A DNA stretch of 41,299 bases from contig JAOTYM010000028.1 of the NCBI GenBank assembly GCA_029861845.1, positions 1 to 41,299 on the forward strand. The letters are read 5' to 3'. Of the stretch, positions 18,000 through 26,761 are shown piece by piece. Below the pieces are notes generated by a model, which worked only from the letters and a program-made list of their open reading frames with translations, made no database searches and had not been told where the DNA came from. Numbering within the stretch: position 1 is the first letter of the stretch; each line of letters starts with the position of its first letter. The DNA is from Gammaproteobacteria bacterium. Lineage in GTDB: Bacteria; Pseudomonadota; Gammaproteobacteria; Acidiferrobacterales; SPGG2. The translations under genes and the position numbers were made by a program.

Positions 18000-18482
18000 C
18001 TAGCTCTTGTCGGATTGTTTGGGCGAGTTCGATCCGCGCTTGATCCCGGCCGCTTTCAAGAAGTTGTCCTGGATGTCGCTCCAGATCTTGAGATTGCGTT
18101 GTGTGAGCTCGGACATGGTATTGATGGGATTGGCGCCCACAACATTGTTCATCTGATCCCGCATCAACCTCTGTTGTTCTGCCACAAGGGCCAGACTCTT
18201 TTCCAGGTAGCTGGTAAAGGCCTCCTGTACGTTGTCACCGTAGAAACGAATCATTTTGGTAAGCACCTCGGTGGTAAACAAAGGCTCACCACCGGATTCC
18301 TGTTCGATGATTATTTGCAACAGAATACTGCGGGTAAGATCTTCTTCCGTATTCGCCTCAATCACGCGGAATTCGCTGCCGCCCAACACAAGCTCACGAA
18401 CGTCGGCCAATGTTATATAGCGGCTGAGCTCCGTGTCATAGAGTCGGCGATTTGGGTACTTTTTGATGATTCTTACTGCCAC
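18000..18482 (-). CDS. phaR: PHA synthesis repressor PhaR
   Basis: PhaR binds both DNA and PHB: it represses phasin and synthesis genes until nascent polymer titrates it away. This 160-residue protein has the conserved N-terminal PHB-accumulation DNA-binding domain (IIKKYPNRRLYDTELSRYIT, about 4-60) and then a PHB_acc domain (about 65-115). The C-terminal part (NLKIWSDIQDNFLKAAG) resembles PhaR proteins, with a short Lys/Ser tail. The start is a GTG at 18482 with GGGTGAT upstream. It lies 84 bp after phaA on the same strand and is probably co-transcribed. I see no TGC element directly before it, so any autoregulation would act through the phaA promoter. It is the likely reader of the operators in this island. 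Confidence 0.93.
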   Translation of the reverse strand: MAVRIIKKYPNRRLYDTELSRYITLADVRELVLGGSEFRVIEANTEEDLTRSILLQIIIEQESGGEPLFTTEVLTKMIRFYGDNVQEAFTSYLEKSLALVAEQQRLMRDQMNNVVGANPINTMSELTQRNLKIWSDIQDNFLKAAGIKRGSNSPKQSDKS

Positions 18483-18566
18483 GCGACATCACCCATGAAT
18501 ATTATGCTTGCTATGTGTAGCGACCGCCGCCGGTAACATTTGCGGGCAAATTCTCTACGCATCGTT

Positions 18567-19748
18567 TCATCTCTCTACTGCTAGTGCGACGCCCTGCCCG
18601 CCGCCGATACACAGCGTCGCCAGGCCCCGGTGGGCATCACGGCGTTTCATCTCATAGAGTAATGTAACGAGAATGCGGGCGCCGGAGGCGCCAATGGGGT
18701 GCCCCAGCGCGATGGCACCGCCATTGACGTTAACCTTGCTGGCATCCCAGCCAAGATCTCGGTTAACCGAGATCGCCTGGGCCGCGAAGGCTTCATTCGC
18801 CTCCATCAGGTCCAAATCATCGATCTGCCAGCCCGCTTTCTCCAGGCAACGGCGCGATGCCGGAATTGGACCCGTGCCCATGATGGCCGGATCGACACCG
18901 GCGCTGGCAAAGGCGACTACGCGCGCCATAGACTTCAGTCCCAGTTTTTTGGCTGTGCTTTCACTCGTCATGATCACACCCGCAGCACCGTCATTAATCC
19001 CGGAAGCGTTACCGGCGGTAACCGTCCCGTCTTTTGCGAATGCCGGACGAAGCTTGGCCAAGCCTTCCGCCGTTGTACCGTGGCGTGGAAACTCATCGGT
19101 ATCGAACACAATGGGTTCACCTTTGCGTTGCGGAATCTCGACCGCAATGATCTCCTCTTTAAATCGTTCTGCCTTTTGCGCTGCTTCCGCTTTCTGTTGC
19201 GAGCTAGCCGCAAACTGGTCCTGCTCGCCGCGATCGATCTCGTACTTGCGTACGATATTCTCGGCCGTATTTCCCATGTGATATTGGTTGAATGCGTCCC
19301 ACAGGCCATCAACAATCATAGAGTCTTTCATCGCCCAATCGCCCATCTTGGTGCCCACGCGTGACTTCGGCAACACATGCGGCGCCAACGACATACTCTC
19401 TTGCCCCCCAGCAATGACAACGTCGGCGTCACCACAGCGGATTGCCTGCATGCCGAGATGGACAGATTTGAGTCCGCTCCCACAGACCTTATTGATGGTT
19501 AGGGCCGGTACCGACACCGGCAGACCCGCTTCGATGGCCGCCTGGCGGGCCGGGTTCTGGCCCGCACCCGCCGTCAATATCTGGCCCATGATTACTTCAT
19601 CGATTTGCTCAGGCTTGACCCCACTACGCTGCAGCAGACCTGCGATGACCTTGGCACCCAGGCTGCTGCCTGGAATCTGTGACAGGCCCCCGCCAAACGT
19701 GCCCACTGCCGTACGGCCTGCGGCCACGATGACGACATCTTTACTCAT
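18567..19748 (-). CDS. phaA: Acetyl-CoA acetyltransferase (beta-ketothiolase)
   Basis: The enzyme condenses two acetyl-CoA to acetoacetyl-CoA, the first step of PHB synthesis. The 393 residues match biosynthetic thiolases. The acyl-accepting cysteine is C89 in [10 protein letters not shown], the GGQESMS motif is present, the catalytic His is in [15 protein letters not shown], and the second cysteine is in LCIGGGQG near the C-terminus. The ATG has GGAGGA five to six bases upstream. It is divergent from phaE across 198 bp containing the operators, and is probably followed in the same transcript by phaR. Confidence 0.95.
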   Translation of the reverse strand: MSKDVVIVAAGRTAVGTFGGGLSQIPGSSLGAKVIAGLLQRSGVKPEQIDEVIMGQILTAGAGQNPARQAAIEAGLPVSVPALTINKVCGSGLKSVHLGMQAIRCGDADVVIAGGQESMSLAPHVLPKSRVGTKMGDWAMKDSMIVDGLWDAFNQYHMGNTAENIVRKYEIDRGEQDQFAASSQQKAEAAQKAERFKEEIIAVEIPQRKGEPIVFDTDEFPRHGTTAEGLAKLRPAFAKDGTVTAGNASGINDGAAGVIMTSESTAKKLGLKSMARVVAFASAGVDPAIMGTGPIPASRRCLEKAGWQIDDLDLMEANEAFAAQAISVNRDLGWDASKVNVNGGAIALGHPIGASGARILVTLLYEMKRRDAHRGLATLCIGGGQGVALAVER

Positions 19749-19798
19749 GACTTCCTCCTAATGTAAGTGCTGCACGGACGTGCGGTCGCACAAGCCCT

Positions 19799-19816
19799 TT
19801 GCGGCAGCGCAACATA
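19799..19816. promoter_or_regulatory. Weaker TGC-rich element upstream of phaA
   Basis: TTGCGGCAGCGCAA (19799-19812) is a 5+4+5 inverted repeat. On the minus strand it directly follows TATGTT (19816-19811), a possible -10 box, repeating the layout of the phaP and hydrolase promoters. No good -35 box lies 17 bases upstream, and the match to the element is imperfect. Confidence 0.35.
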
Positions 19817-19881
19817 GACTACCAGAGATGGCCAAGTCGTGCCATATGTCTATACCAAAAAACGATCTCGGGGCCGGTATG

Positions 19882-19910
19882 TTGCAGCGCACAAAACACT
19901 ATGTTATGCT
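19882..19910 (+). promoter_or_regulatory. Promoter of phaEC with TGC element over the -35 box
   Basis: TTGCAG (19882-19887), 17 bases and TATGCT (19905-19910) form a plus-strand promoter, with TG one base before the -10 (extended -10). The element TGCAGCGCACAA (19883-19894) overlies the -35 box and is the exact reverse complement of TTGTGCGCTGCA at phaP. Binding would therefore block polymerase at a different point than at the phaP, phaB and hydrolase promoters. Confidence 0.6.
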
Positions 19911-19946
19911 GTTATTTTGTAGCCCTTATTATAAGAGACGGAATCG

Positions 19947-21095
19947 ATGAGTGACGACCCATTCTCTGCCGCAAACAAGGATTGGCTGGCCTTCCAGCAG
20001 CAGTATTGGAATGCCTGGCGCTCATTGGGCGACCAGGCCCGCGAAACCATGTCGACGCCTGAAATGCCGACCAACCCTTGGGCGCAGGCACTCGATAGTT
20101 GGTGGAAGACGATCTCGCCCGGGACCGGCCCCGAAGTCAATGATTTTTACACAAGGCTAAGCGAGCAAGCGAAGGCGTTTTTTCGTCTGTCAGAAGGCTT
20201 CGGCCAGATGGCGCAAGCGGCCACCACCAGTGGTGACGCGCTCACCCAGTGGCAAGATCAAATGGAACAGGCGCTGGCGGGGCTGAAGCAAAACTTTTCC
20301 CAATCCACCCCGAACACGCACGAGTTCATGCGGCAGGTCATGGCATTTTGGGAACTTCCGCTCGATACCTGGCAGCGGACGGCCTCTTCCATGTCGGTAT
20401 TGCCGGACGATTTCCTGCAGAACCTAAAGGCCGGCAAACTCGAACATATTCAGGATATTACCGGCCGCATGAATGAATTCCTATCGGTGCCGGGCGTCGG
20501 TTACACACGCGAATGGCAAGAGCAATTGCAAACGCAGGCAAGGTTAATGCTCGACTACCAAAACGCCTACCGTGAGTATGCCGCGGGTTACAGCAAGATC
20601 GGCCTACAAAGCGTGGAACAACTGGAAGCACTGCTCAAAGCACAAACTGAGGACAACAAATCGGTTACAGGAATCCGTGACCTGTATGACCTGTGGGTCG
20701 ACTGCTGCGAGGAGGCCTATGGCAAATACGTCTCGACGGATGAGTACGCTGAACTCCACGGGCGCTTGGTCAATCGGTTGATGGCGCTTAAGCAGCACAG
20801 CCGAGAAATGATCGACGAGTTACTCGGTGCAATCGGCATGCCCACGCGACATGAAACCAACACGCTACAGCGCCGCCTGCAGGAAGTGCGCAGGGAGGGC
20901 AGAGTCATGCGCGCTGAGCTTGAGGCCCTAAAGGCACAGACGGCGATGCCACAACGTCGCGTGTCGTCGGCAGCGCCGACACAGAATGTGGCGGCCAAAA
21001 CAAAAATCAAGAAGACACGACGCGCGTCGCCGGCAAAGAAAACCAAACCAGCACGTGGTCGAGCAGCTGGTCACAACGCTATCAAGGAAGGCTAG
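19947..21095 (+). CDS. phaE: Class III PHA synthase subunit PhaE
   Basis: PhaE is the non-catalytic partner of PhaC in two-subunit (class III) PHA synthases and is needed for full activity. The 382-residue protein is helical and Trp/Gln-rich at the N-terminus (NKDWLAFQQQYWNAWRSLGD). It carries the conserved C-terminal region of the family around LWVDCCEEAYGKYVSTDEYAELHGRLVN. The last 50 residues are unusual: a Lys/Arg/Ala/Pro-rich tail with KTKIKKTRRASPAKKTKPARGR, resembling histone-like tails. The ATG has only a weak ribosome-binding site (GAGACGGA). It ends three bases before phaC, so the two are co-translated. Confidence 0.9.
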   Translation: MSDDPFSAANKDWLAFQQQYWNAWRSLGDQARETMSTPEMPTNPWAQALDSWWKTISPGTGPEVNDFYTRLSEQAKAFFRLSEGFGQMAQAATTSGDALTQWQDQMEQALAGLKQNFSQSTPNTHEFMRQVMAFWELPLDTWQRTASSMSVLPDDFLQNLKAGKLEHIQDITGRMNEFLSVPGVGYTREWQEQLQTQARLMLDYQNAYREYAAGYSKIGLQSVEQLEALLKAQTEDNKSVTGIRDLYDLWVDCCEEAYGKYVSTDEYAELHGRLVNRLMALKQHSREMIDELLGAIGMPTRHETNTLQRRLQEVRREGRVMRAELEALKAQTAMPQRRVSSAAPTQNVAAKTKIKKTRRASPAKKTKPARGRAAGHNAIKEG

Positions 21096-21098
21096 GCT

Positions 21099-22166
21099 AT
21101 GTCTCCCGTTCAAATCCGACCCGACCAGGCAGCCAACGAGTTGCTCACGTTTAACCGTAAGCTTGGCGAAGGCCTGCAGAATTTAGTAAAGATTGGACCG
21201 GTCGACGCCGGTGTGACGCCTAAAGAGGCCGTTTACCGCGAGGACAAGATGGTGCTGTACCGGTTCAAATCCGACAACCATAAACCTCGCAATCCGGTAC
21301 CCGTTCTTATCGTTTATGCGTTAGTTAATCGCCCCTATATGACCGACATACAGGAAGATCGCTCGACCGTGCGCGGTTTGTTAGAGGCGGGCCTTGACGT
21401 CTATCTGATTGATTGGGGCTATCCCGATCGAGCCGATAGGTATCTCACGCTCGATGACTATATAAATGGCTACATCGATCGCTGCGTGGATCTAATTCGC
21501 AAAAAACACAATTGTGACAAGATCAATCTGCTGGGTATATGCCAGGGCGGTACATTCAGTCTATGTTACAGCGCCATGCACCCGCACAAGGTTCGGAATC
21601 TAACCGCCATGGTAACCCCGGTTGATTTCAAGACCCCAGAGAACTTGCTTAGCCGCTGGGTACAACACATGGATGTAGATCTATTGGTCGACACCATGGG
21701 CAATATGCCAGGCGAGCTACTCAATTGGACTTTTCTCTCGCTAAAGCCGTTCCGGCTCATGGGACAAAAGTACATGGATATGGTTGACGCATTGTCTGAC
21801 GAACGTAAGGCCAAGAATTTCTTACGGATGGAGAAATGGATCTTTGATAGCCCAGATCAAGCCGGTGAAGCCTTTCGTCAGTTCATCAAGGACTTCTATC
21901 AACGCAACGCGCTTATTAAAGGTGAGCTCCGGATCGGCGAGCACGAAGTCAATTTAAAAAATGTCACCATGCCAGTGCTCAATATTTACGCCACTGAAGA
22001 TCACCTGGTTCCACCAAGTGCGTCGATACCACTTAAGGACTTTGTCGGCAGCAAAGATTACACCGAACAGGCATTCCCGGGTGGGCACATCGGTATCTAT
22101 GTCAGCGGGCGCGCCCAGAAAGAGGTTCCACCATCTATCGGTCGCTGGTTAGACGCACGCGTCTAA
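21099..22166 (+). CDS. phaC: Class III PHA synthase catalytic subunit PhaC
   Basis: PhaC polymerises (R)-3-hydroxyacyl-CoA into PHA at the granule surface. The 355-residue length is that of class III PhaC, shorter than class I or II (about 560-600). The lipase-box-like GICQGG places the nucleophile at C148. Asp301 in ATEDHLVPP and His330 in FPGGHIG complete the triad, one residue off the published numbering of the Allochromatium enzyme. YALVNRPYM and DVYLIDWGYPDRADRYLTLDDY are family signatures. It directly follows phaE. Its stop overlaps the stop of the convergent LysR gene by four bases, leaving no space for a terminator between them. Confidence 0.96.
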   Translation: MSPVQIRPDQAANELLTFNRKLGEGLQNLVKIGPVDAGVTPKEAVYREDKMVLYRFKSDNHKPRNPVPVLIVYALVNRPYMTDIQEDRSTVRGLLEAGLDVYLIDWGYPDRADRYLTLDDYINGYIDRCVDLIRKKHNCDKINLLGICQGGTFSLCYSAMHPHKVRNLTAMVTPVDFKTPENLLSRWVQHMDVDLLVDTMGNMPGELLNWTFLSLKPFRLMGQKYMDMVDALSDERKAKNFLRMEKWIFDSPDQAGEAFRQFIKDFYQRNALIKGELRIGEHEVNLKNVTMPVLNIYATEDHLVPPSASIPLKDFVGSKDYTEQAFPGGHIGIYVSGRAQKEVPPSIGRWLDARV

Positions 22167-23128
22167 GGTCGTCCCCTATCCCCACCACTGTCGGCGGCGT
22201 GTACGCCCCGATCTTTGTGCTTAACGACATTAGGATCCATCATGTCGATAAAGCGCTTGGCCTGTGGCGACAGAAACTTACCGCGTCTTAACACTAGGCC
22301 ATAACTGCGTTTTGGAAAATAACGATCCAAAGAAATACGGGCCAGCGCTTCCTTTCCAGTCAGACAGATATCGGTGACGATCGAAATACCAAGCCCGAGC
22401 ATCACGTATTTCTTGATAACCTCCCAACCACCAGCCTCCAGAGCGACCTTGTAGTTGAGGTCGTGTTGATTGAATACGAGATCAACCATGCGCCAGGTGC
22501 TGAGATGCCGTGGCGGCAGGATCAATCCGTAGGGGCTTATCTGTTGGAGACGCACACTACGTTTCTTAGCCAGCGGATGGTCACGCGCAGTAATTAGCAC
22601 CGTGTTGTAGGTAAAGATCGGGTGGTAACTGATGTCGTCCGGCACATCCGGCATCGATCCCACCGCAAAGTCCACTTCGTCGGCACGCAGCATGGCAAGC
22701 CCATCGCGACCGGTGACATTGTGAAGTTTTAGACGGATCCCAGGATAACGCCGTGCGAATTCTCGCATCGGTTCCGGCAGAATGTATAAGATCGTCGACT
22801 CACCGGCGGCAATGTTGAGTTCCCCGGTCTCGAGCTTGCCGCGTTGGGCGGCGAAGGTCTCCGGCAACGTGTCCATGCCTTGTATGAGTGGCAACGCCAA
22901 CTCATAGAGCGCGCTGCCTTCCGGCGTTAGCTTGATATTGGGCCCACGTCGCTCGAACAATTCAATGGCAAGCTCACGTTCAAGCGCCTGAATTTGTAGC
23001 GTAACCGAGGGCTGACTGAGGAATAGTCGTTCGGCCGCCTTCGAAACGCTCCCGGTCTGGGCCGCATAACAGAATGCGCGTAGTTGTTTGAGCCGGTTTT
23101 GTTTGTAATACACCGGGTTCGTAGCCAC
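22163..23128 (-). CDS. LysR-family transcriptional regulator (CysB/CbbR-like)
   Basis: This regulator has an N-terminal winged helix-turn-helix (QLRAFCYAAQTGSVSKAAERLFLSQPSVTLQIQALE) and a type 2 periplasmic-binding-like effector domain. The frame is open to 23272, but the extra part overlaps the isocitrate lyase remnant and AT-rich promoter-like DNA. I chose the GTG at 23128, with AGG about ten bases upstream, giving 321 residues, the usual LysR length; GTGs at 23137 and 23113 are alternatives. Upstream TTGACA (plus-strand tgtcaa at 23185-23190) and CAATA-TTTAC-TATTG suggest a promoter or LysR box. It faces the aceA remnant divergently, so its original target may have been aceA. The effector is unknown. 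Confidence 0.85.
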   Translation of the reverse strand: MATNPVYYKQNRLKQLRAFCYAAQTGSVSKAAERLFLSQPSVTLQIQALERELAIELFERRGPNIKLTPEGSALYELALPLIQGMDTLPETFAAQRGKLETGELNIAAGESTILYILPEPMREFARRYPGIRLKLHNVTGRDGLAMLRADEVDFAVGSMPDVPDDISYHPIFTYNTVLITARDHPLAKKRSVRLQQISPYGLILPPRHLSTWRMVDLVFNQHDLNYKVALEAGGWEVIKKYVMLGLGISIVTDICLTGKEALARISLDRYFPKRSYGLVLRRGKFLSPQAKRFIDMMDPNVVKHKDRGVHAADSGGDRGRP

Positions 23129-23198
23129 CAAAGACACCTGTTCATAATTGAAAATTCCAATAGTAAATATTGAAATAATTACTTTGTCAAATAATAGC

Positions 23199-23537
23199 GA
23201 TGCTACGTAGACTGCATTGGCAGCACACCATGAGGCAATCTCGGCGGCTATTCGAGCGTAGTTTCCAGGCAAGCTATTTGCCTATAATTGCTCGCCGCCA
23301 TTTAACTGGAAGAAGAACCGAGACGACGCGACTATTGCTGAGTTTCAACGTGAACCCGGGGCTATGGGCTATGAGTTTCAATTTATTACGCTGGCCGGTT
23401 TTCACGCGCGCAAGCTACAAGATCAACGCGAGGTTGGCGTCGGTTACTTCGATGATGTGACTCAGATCATTACTGGTGGTGGTACTTCCGTCATCACCGC
23501 ATTAGCGGGCGCAACCGAGGAAGAGCAGTTCGAACAC
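23199..23537 (+). pseudogene. aceA: Remnant of isocitrate lyase (C-terminal part)
   Basis: One reading frame matches the end of isocitrate lyase: first IRA*FPGK (stop TAG at 23259-23261 where the family has Lys), then [38 protein letters not shown], and finally [16 protein letters not shown] and [12 protein letters not shown], the family's C-terminus. Between GFHA and QREVG about 40 codons present in intact enzymes are missing (in-frame deletion near 23408-23425). The N-terminal two thirds, including the active-site KKCGH region, are absent. An earlier in-frame TAG lies at 23208-23210. The natural stop is also lost, and the frame reads on to 23783. A terminator-like hairpin still follows at 23599. 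The first clearly alignable codon is near 23226; the left boundary is approximate. Confidence 0.88.
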
Positions 23538-23598
23538 GAGCCGGTTGCCAAGCAAGTTGCATCCCGACGTAGCTTTTATCATCACCCTCCCCAATCTC

Positions 23599-23629
23599 GG
23601 CGGCCGGCCTTTAGGACCGCCATTTTTTT
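23599..23629 (+). terminator. Rho-independent terminator after the aceA remnant
   Basis: GGCGG and CCGCC arms, extended by one more pair beyond a mismatch, are followed directly by A and seven T on the plus strand. It is the best U-tract terminator in the window and probably belonged to the lost isocitrate lyase gene. It insulates icd from upstream transcription. Confidence 0.7.
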
Positions 23630-23678
23630 CGATTTGAGTTCGATCACGGTCGGCCACGACGGTACCGGCCTGGTGTTG

Positions 23679-23687
23679 TGTTATGCT
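23679..23687 (+). promoter_or_regulatory. Extended -10 promoter of icd
   Basis: TG-T-TATGCT lies about 35 bp before the icd ATG. The same nine bases occur at the phaEC promoter. No good -35 box is seen, which is usual for extended -10 promoters. Confidence 0.45.
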
Positions 23688-23721
23688 CTATCGTTTAGGC
23701 GCATCGAGTTGAGGGTAAACA

Positions 23722-25020
23722 ATGGCCAAACATGTGCAACCACCGGCCGACGGCGAAAAAATTACCGTAGGACGCGACAATAACCTAAGGGTACCGGACA
23801 ACCCAATCATCCCCTTTATCGAAGGCGATGGCATCGGCCCGGACATTTGGCGGGCCACAGTCCGTGTGTTGGACTGCGCGGTAGAAAAAGCCTACCGCGG
23901 GCAGCGCCAGATCCACTGGATGGAGATCTATGCGGGAGAGAAGGCCAATGACCGCTTAAAGACCTGGCTGCCCGATGAAACGATAGACGCCTGCCGTAAA
24001 TACCTGGTCGCCATCAAAGGTCCACTCACCACGCCGATCGGCGGTGGCTTTCGCTCACTCAATGTTGCCCTGCGACAGATGCTCGACTTATATGTCTGCC
24101 TGCGTCCGGTCCGCTGGTTCAAGGGGGTGCCATCACCGGTCAGAAAGCCGGAGCTGGTTGACATGGTTATATTTCGCGAGAACACCGAGGACATCTACGC
24201 AGGCATCGAGTTCGAACAGGGTGGCGAGAAGGTAAGTAAGTTCTTGTCGGTGTTCAAGGATAATTTCCCGCAGGAGTTTGGCAAGCTGCGTTTCCCCGAC
24301 ACGTCTGGTATTGGCATCAAACCAGTCTCGCGCGAGGGCACCGAGCGGCTCGTGCGGGCAGCACTCAACTACGCGATCACCAATAAGCGTAAGAGTGTAA
24401 CGTTCGTGCACAAAGGCAACATCATGAAGTTCACCGAGGGCGCGTTCCGAAATTGGGGATATCAGTTAGCTGAGCGTGAATTCGCGGATCATTGCTACAC
24501 CTGGGATCAGTGGGAACGCATCAAGGCAGAGAAGGGCAACGAGGCGGCCAACGCCGAACAGCAATCTGCACTGGACAGCGGAAAAATATTGATCAAGGAT
24601 GCGATCGCTGACATCACGTTGCAGCAGGTGTTGACTCGACCTAAAGAATTCGACGTGATAGCGACGATGAACCTCAACGGCGATTATCTATCTGACGCGC
24701 TAGCTGCCCAAGTCGGTGGCATCGGCATCGCCCCGGGTGGTAACATCAATTATGTCACCGGACATGCGGTGTTTGAAGCGACTCACGGTACCGCCCCAAA
24801 ATACACCAACCTCGACAAGGTTAATCCAGGGTCGATGACCCTTTCCGGAGAAATGATGCTGCGGTACATCGGCTGGACCGAGGCCGCGGATCGGATCATT
24901 GAGGCGATGGACAAAACCATTACCAGCAAGACCGTGACCTACGACTTCGCGCGTCTGATGGAGGGCGCCAATGAAGTCAAGTGCAGTGAGTTTGGCGATG
25001 CACTGATCAGCAATATGTAA
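23722..25020 (+). CDS. icd: NADP-dependent isocitrate dehydrogenase
   Basis: The enzyme converts isocitrate to 2-oxoglutarate, CO2 and NADPH. The 432-residue protein is of the E. coli Icd type. Substrate binding is marked by [22 protein letters not shown] is conserved, and the NADP-specifying residues are present: Lys-Tyr in [12 protein letters not shown], and Tyr and Arg in TYDFARLM. Ser112 corresponds to E. coli Ser113, the residue phosphorylated by AceK to divert isocitrate into the glyoxylate shunt. It is kept here even though the neighbouring isocitrate lyase gene is destroyed. The ATG has GAGGG seven bases upstream, and a terminator plus an extended -10 promoter precede it. Confidence 0.97.
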   Translation: MAKHVQPPADGEKITVGRDNNLRVPDNPIIPFIEGDGIGPDIWRATVRVLDCAVEKAYRGQRQIHWMEIYAGEKANDRLKTWLPDETIDACRKYLVAIKGPLTTPIGGGFRSLNVALRQMLDLYVCLRPVRWFKGVPSPVRKPELVDMVIFRENTEDIYAGIEFEQGGEKVSKFLSVFKDNFPQEFGKLRFPDTSGIGIKPVSREGTERLVRAALNYAITNKRKSVTFVHKGNIMKFTEGAFRNWGYQLAEREFADHCYTWDQWERIKAEKGNEAANAEQQSALDSGKILIKDAIADITLQQVLTRPKEFDVIATMNLNGDYLSDALAAQVGGIGIAPGGNINYVTGHAVFEATHGTAPKYTNLDKVNPGSMTLSGEMMLRYIGWTEAADRIIEAMDKTITSKTVTYDFARLMEGANEVKCSEFGDALISNM

Positions 25021-25129
25021 CCCACAAAGCTACTCACTGCTACCGCAACCTAGAAGGGCTCCACGTGTTTGCTCCAAGTTAGAAGGTTGCACTCTAGATC
25101 CGATAACCGCCGACACAACGTTTACCGGG

Positions 25130-26761
25130 TCAGGTTCGTACTACGCCCTCTTCCACCATCTCCAGCTCGAAAGCGGCTGCCATCAGGGCACGGGTATAGG
25201 GCTCGAGCGGTTTGCTGAAAATGCGCTGTGCCGGTCCTCGCTCGATCACATGACCATCACGCATAACGATGACTTCATCGCTTAAGGCCCGGATAACTCT
25301 TAGGTCATGACTAATAAAGAGGTACGCGAGCCGATGGCGCGTCTGTAGCTCCTGTAGGAGCTCCACGATCTGCGCCTGTACTGACATATCGAGCGCGGAC
25401 GTCGGCTCGTCCAACACGACAAAGCGCGGCTTCACCACCATCGCCCGAGCGATAGCGATGCGCTGACGTTGACCACCCGAGAACTCGTGCGGATAACGAT
25501 GCCGACTTTCCGGATCTAAATGAACCTCGTCTAGGGCCTCGATGATCATTCGCTCGCGTTCTCGCTCGTCTGCGCCTAAACCATGCACCCCGAGGCCTTC
25601 GCCGATAATCTGGCCCACTGACATACGCGGGCTTAGACTGCCGAAAGGGTCTTGAAAAACGATCTGCATTTCGCGGCGCAGTGGCCGTAGCGACTTCCAA
25701 CCAAGACCCTGAATGGCACGCCCATCGAACTCGATCGAACCTTTACTTTTTTCAAGCCGCAAAAGCGCGAGGCCGAGCGTCGTCTTGCCGGAGCCACTCT
25801 CCCCCACCACACCGACGGTGTAACCCTCCCGCACCGTGACGTCGATGCCATCCACTGCCTTTACGTGATCGACGGTGCGTCGTAATACACCGGCTTTTAT
25901 CGGGAACCAAACCTTGATATCACTGGCCTTGACCATCGCACGGGCATCGCCAACAACCGTCGTTGGTTTGTCGGCCGGCTCGGCTGCGAGCAAACGTTGT
26001 GTATAGGCATGTTGCGGTCGCTCGAAAATATCCTCGACAGCACCTGACTCCACGACCGCCCCTGAATGCATGACATAGACCCGTTTTGCCATCTTGCGCA
26101 CAACCCCAAGGTCATGAGTTATGAACAACATCGCCATCCCCAGGCGTGCCTGTAGATCATTAAGTAATCTAAGAATCTGTGCCTGGATGGTGACATCTAC
26201 CGCCGTCGTCGGCTCATCGGCAATCAACAAGTCCGGCTCATTCGCGAGCGCCATCGCGATCATCACGCGCTGACGTTGACCACCCGACAGTTGGTGTGGG
26301 TATGACTTGAGACGTTGCTCTGGGTCACGTATACGTACCAGCTCAAGCAGCTCTAGTGTGCGCGCCCTCGCGGCATCACGCGACAGGCCTTTGTGCACCA
26401 TCAAAACTTCGTTGATCTGCTTCTCGACAACATGTAACGGATTCAACGAGGTCATGGGCTCTTGAAAGATCATCGAGATCTGATCACCACGCACTTCGCG
26501 TAACACCTGTTCATTGGCACCCATGAGCTCGCGTCCCTGAAAGCGAATCGAGCTGCCAGGTGAATGTGCCGCCACTGGATACGGCAACAACTGCAACACC
26601 GAGAGCGCGGTCACAGATTTACCCGAGCCGCTTTCGCCCACAATCGCCACCGTTTCGCCTTTGTCGATATGCAGAGACACACCCTTCACGGCGGTGACCG
26701 AGCTATCGAATTGGTGGAATTCAACGCCGAGTTCGTCGATTTGCAGGAGCGGTAGGGCCAC
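25130..26761 (-). CDS. yejF: Peptide ABC importer, fused double ATPase subunit (YejF-like)
   Basis: Two complete ABC domains lie in one 543-residue chain. The first has Walker A GESGSGKS, signature LSGGQRQR and Walker B LLIADEPT. The second has [16 protein letters not shown] and FVVLDEPT. This fused form is typical of YejF, which powers the YejABEF importer of oligopeptides (microcin C in E. coli). The start is a GTG whose G is the last base of the yejE stop (TAGTG), so translation is coupled. It is the last gene of the operon and converges on icd across 109 bp. Confidence 0.93.
   Translation of the reverse strand: MALPLLQIDELGVEFHQFDSSVTAVKGVSLHIDKGETVAIVGESGSGKSVTALSVLQLLPYPVAAHSPGSSIRFQGRELMGANEQVLREVRGDQISMIFQEPMTSLNPLHVVEKQINEVLMVHKGLSRDAARARTLELLELVRIRDPEQRLKSYPHQLSGGQRQRVMIAMALANEPDLLIADEPTTAVDVTIQAQILRLLNDLQARLGMAMLFITHDLGVVRKMAKRVYVMHSGAVVESGAVEDIFERPQHAYTQRLLAAEPADKPTTVVGDARAMVKASDIKVWFPIKAGVLRRTVDHVKAVDGIDVTVREGYTVGVVGESGSGKTTLGLALLRLEKSKGSIEFDGRAIQGLGWKSLRPLRREMQIVFQDPFGSLSPRMSVGQIIGEGLGVHGLGADERERERMIIEALDEVHLDPESRHRYPHEFSGGQRQRIAIARAMVVKPRFVVLDEPTSALDMSVQAQIVELLQELQTRHRLAYLFISHDLRVIRALSDEVIVMRDGHVIERGPAQRIFSKPLEPYTRALMAAAFELEMVEEGVVRT

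Noticed and set aside
23129-23272. N-terminal extension of the LysR regulator
   Set aside because: The extra 48 residues are not LysR-like, cross AT-rich promoter DNA and overlap the aceA remnant on the other strand.
23364-23783. A 139-residue plus-strand ORF before icd
   Set aside because: Its first half is the isocitrate lyase C-terminus, and it only stays open because the original stop is lost. It runs over a terminator and into the icd start region.
25045-25090. GCAACCT/AGGTTGC inverted repeat between icd and yejF
   Set aside because: Only seven pairs with a loop of 32 bases and no U tract; not a convincing terminator.
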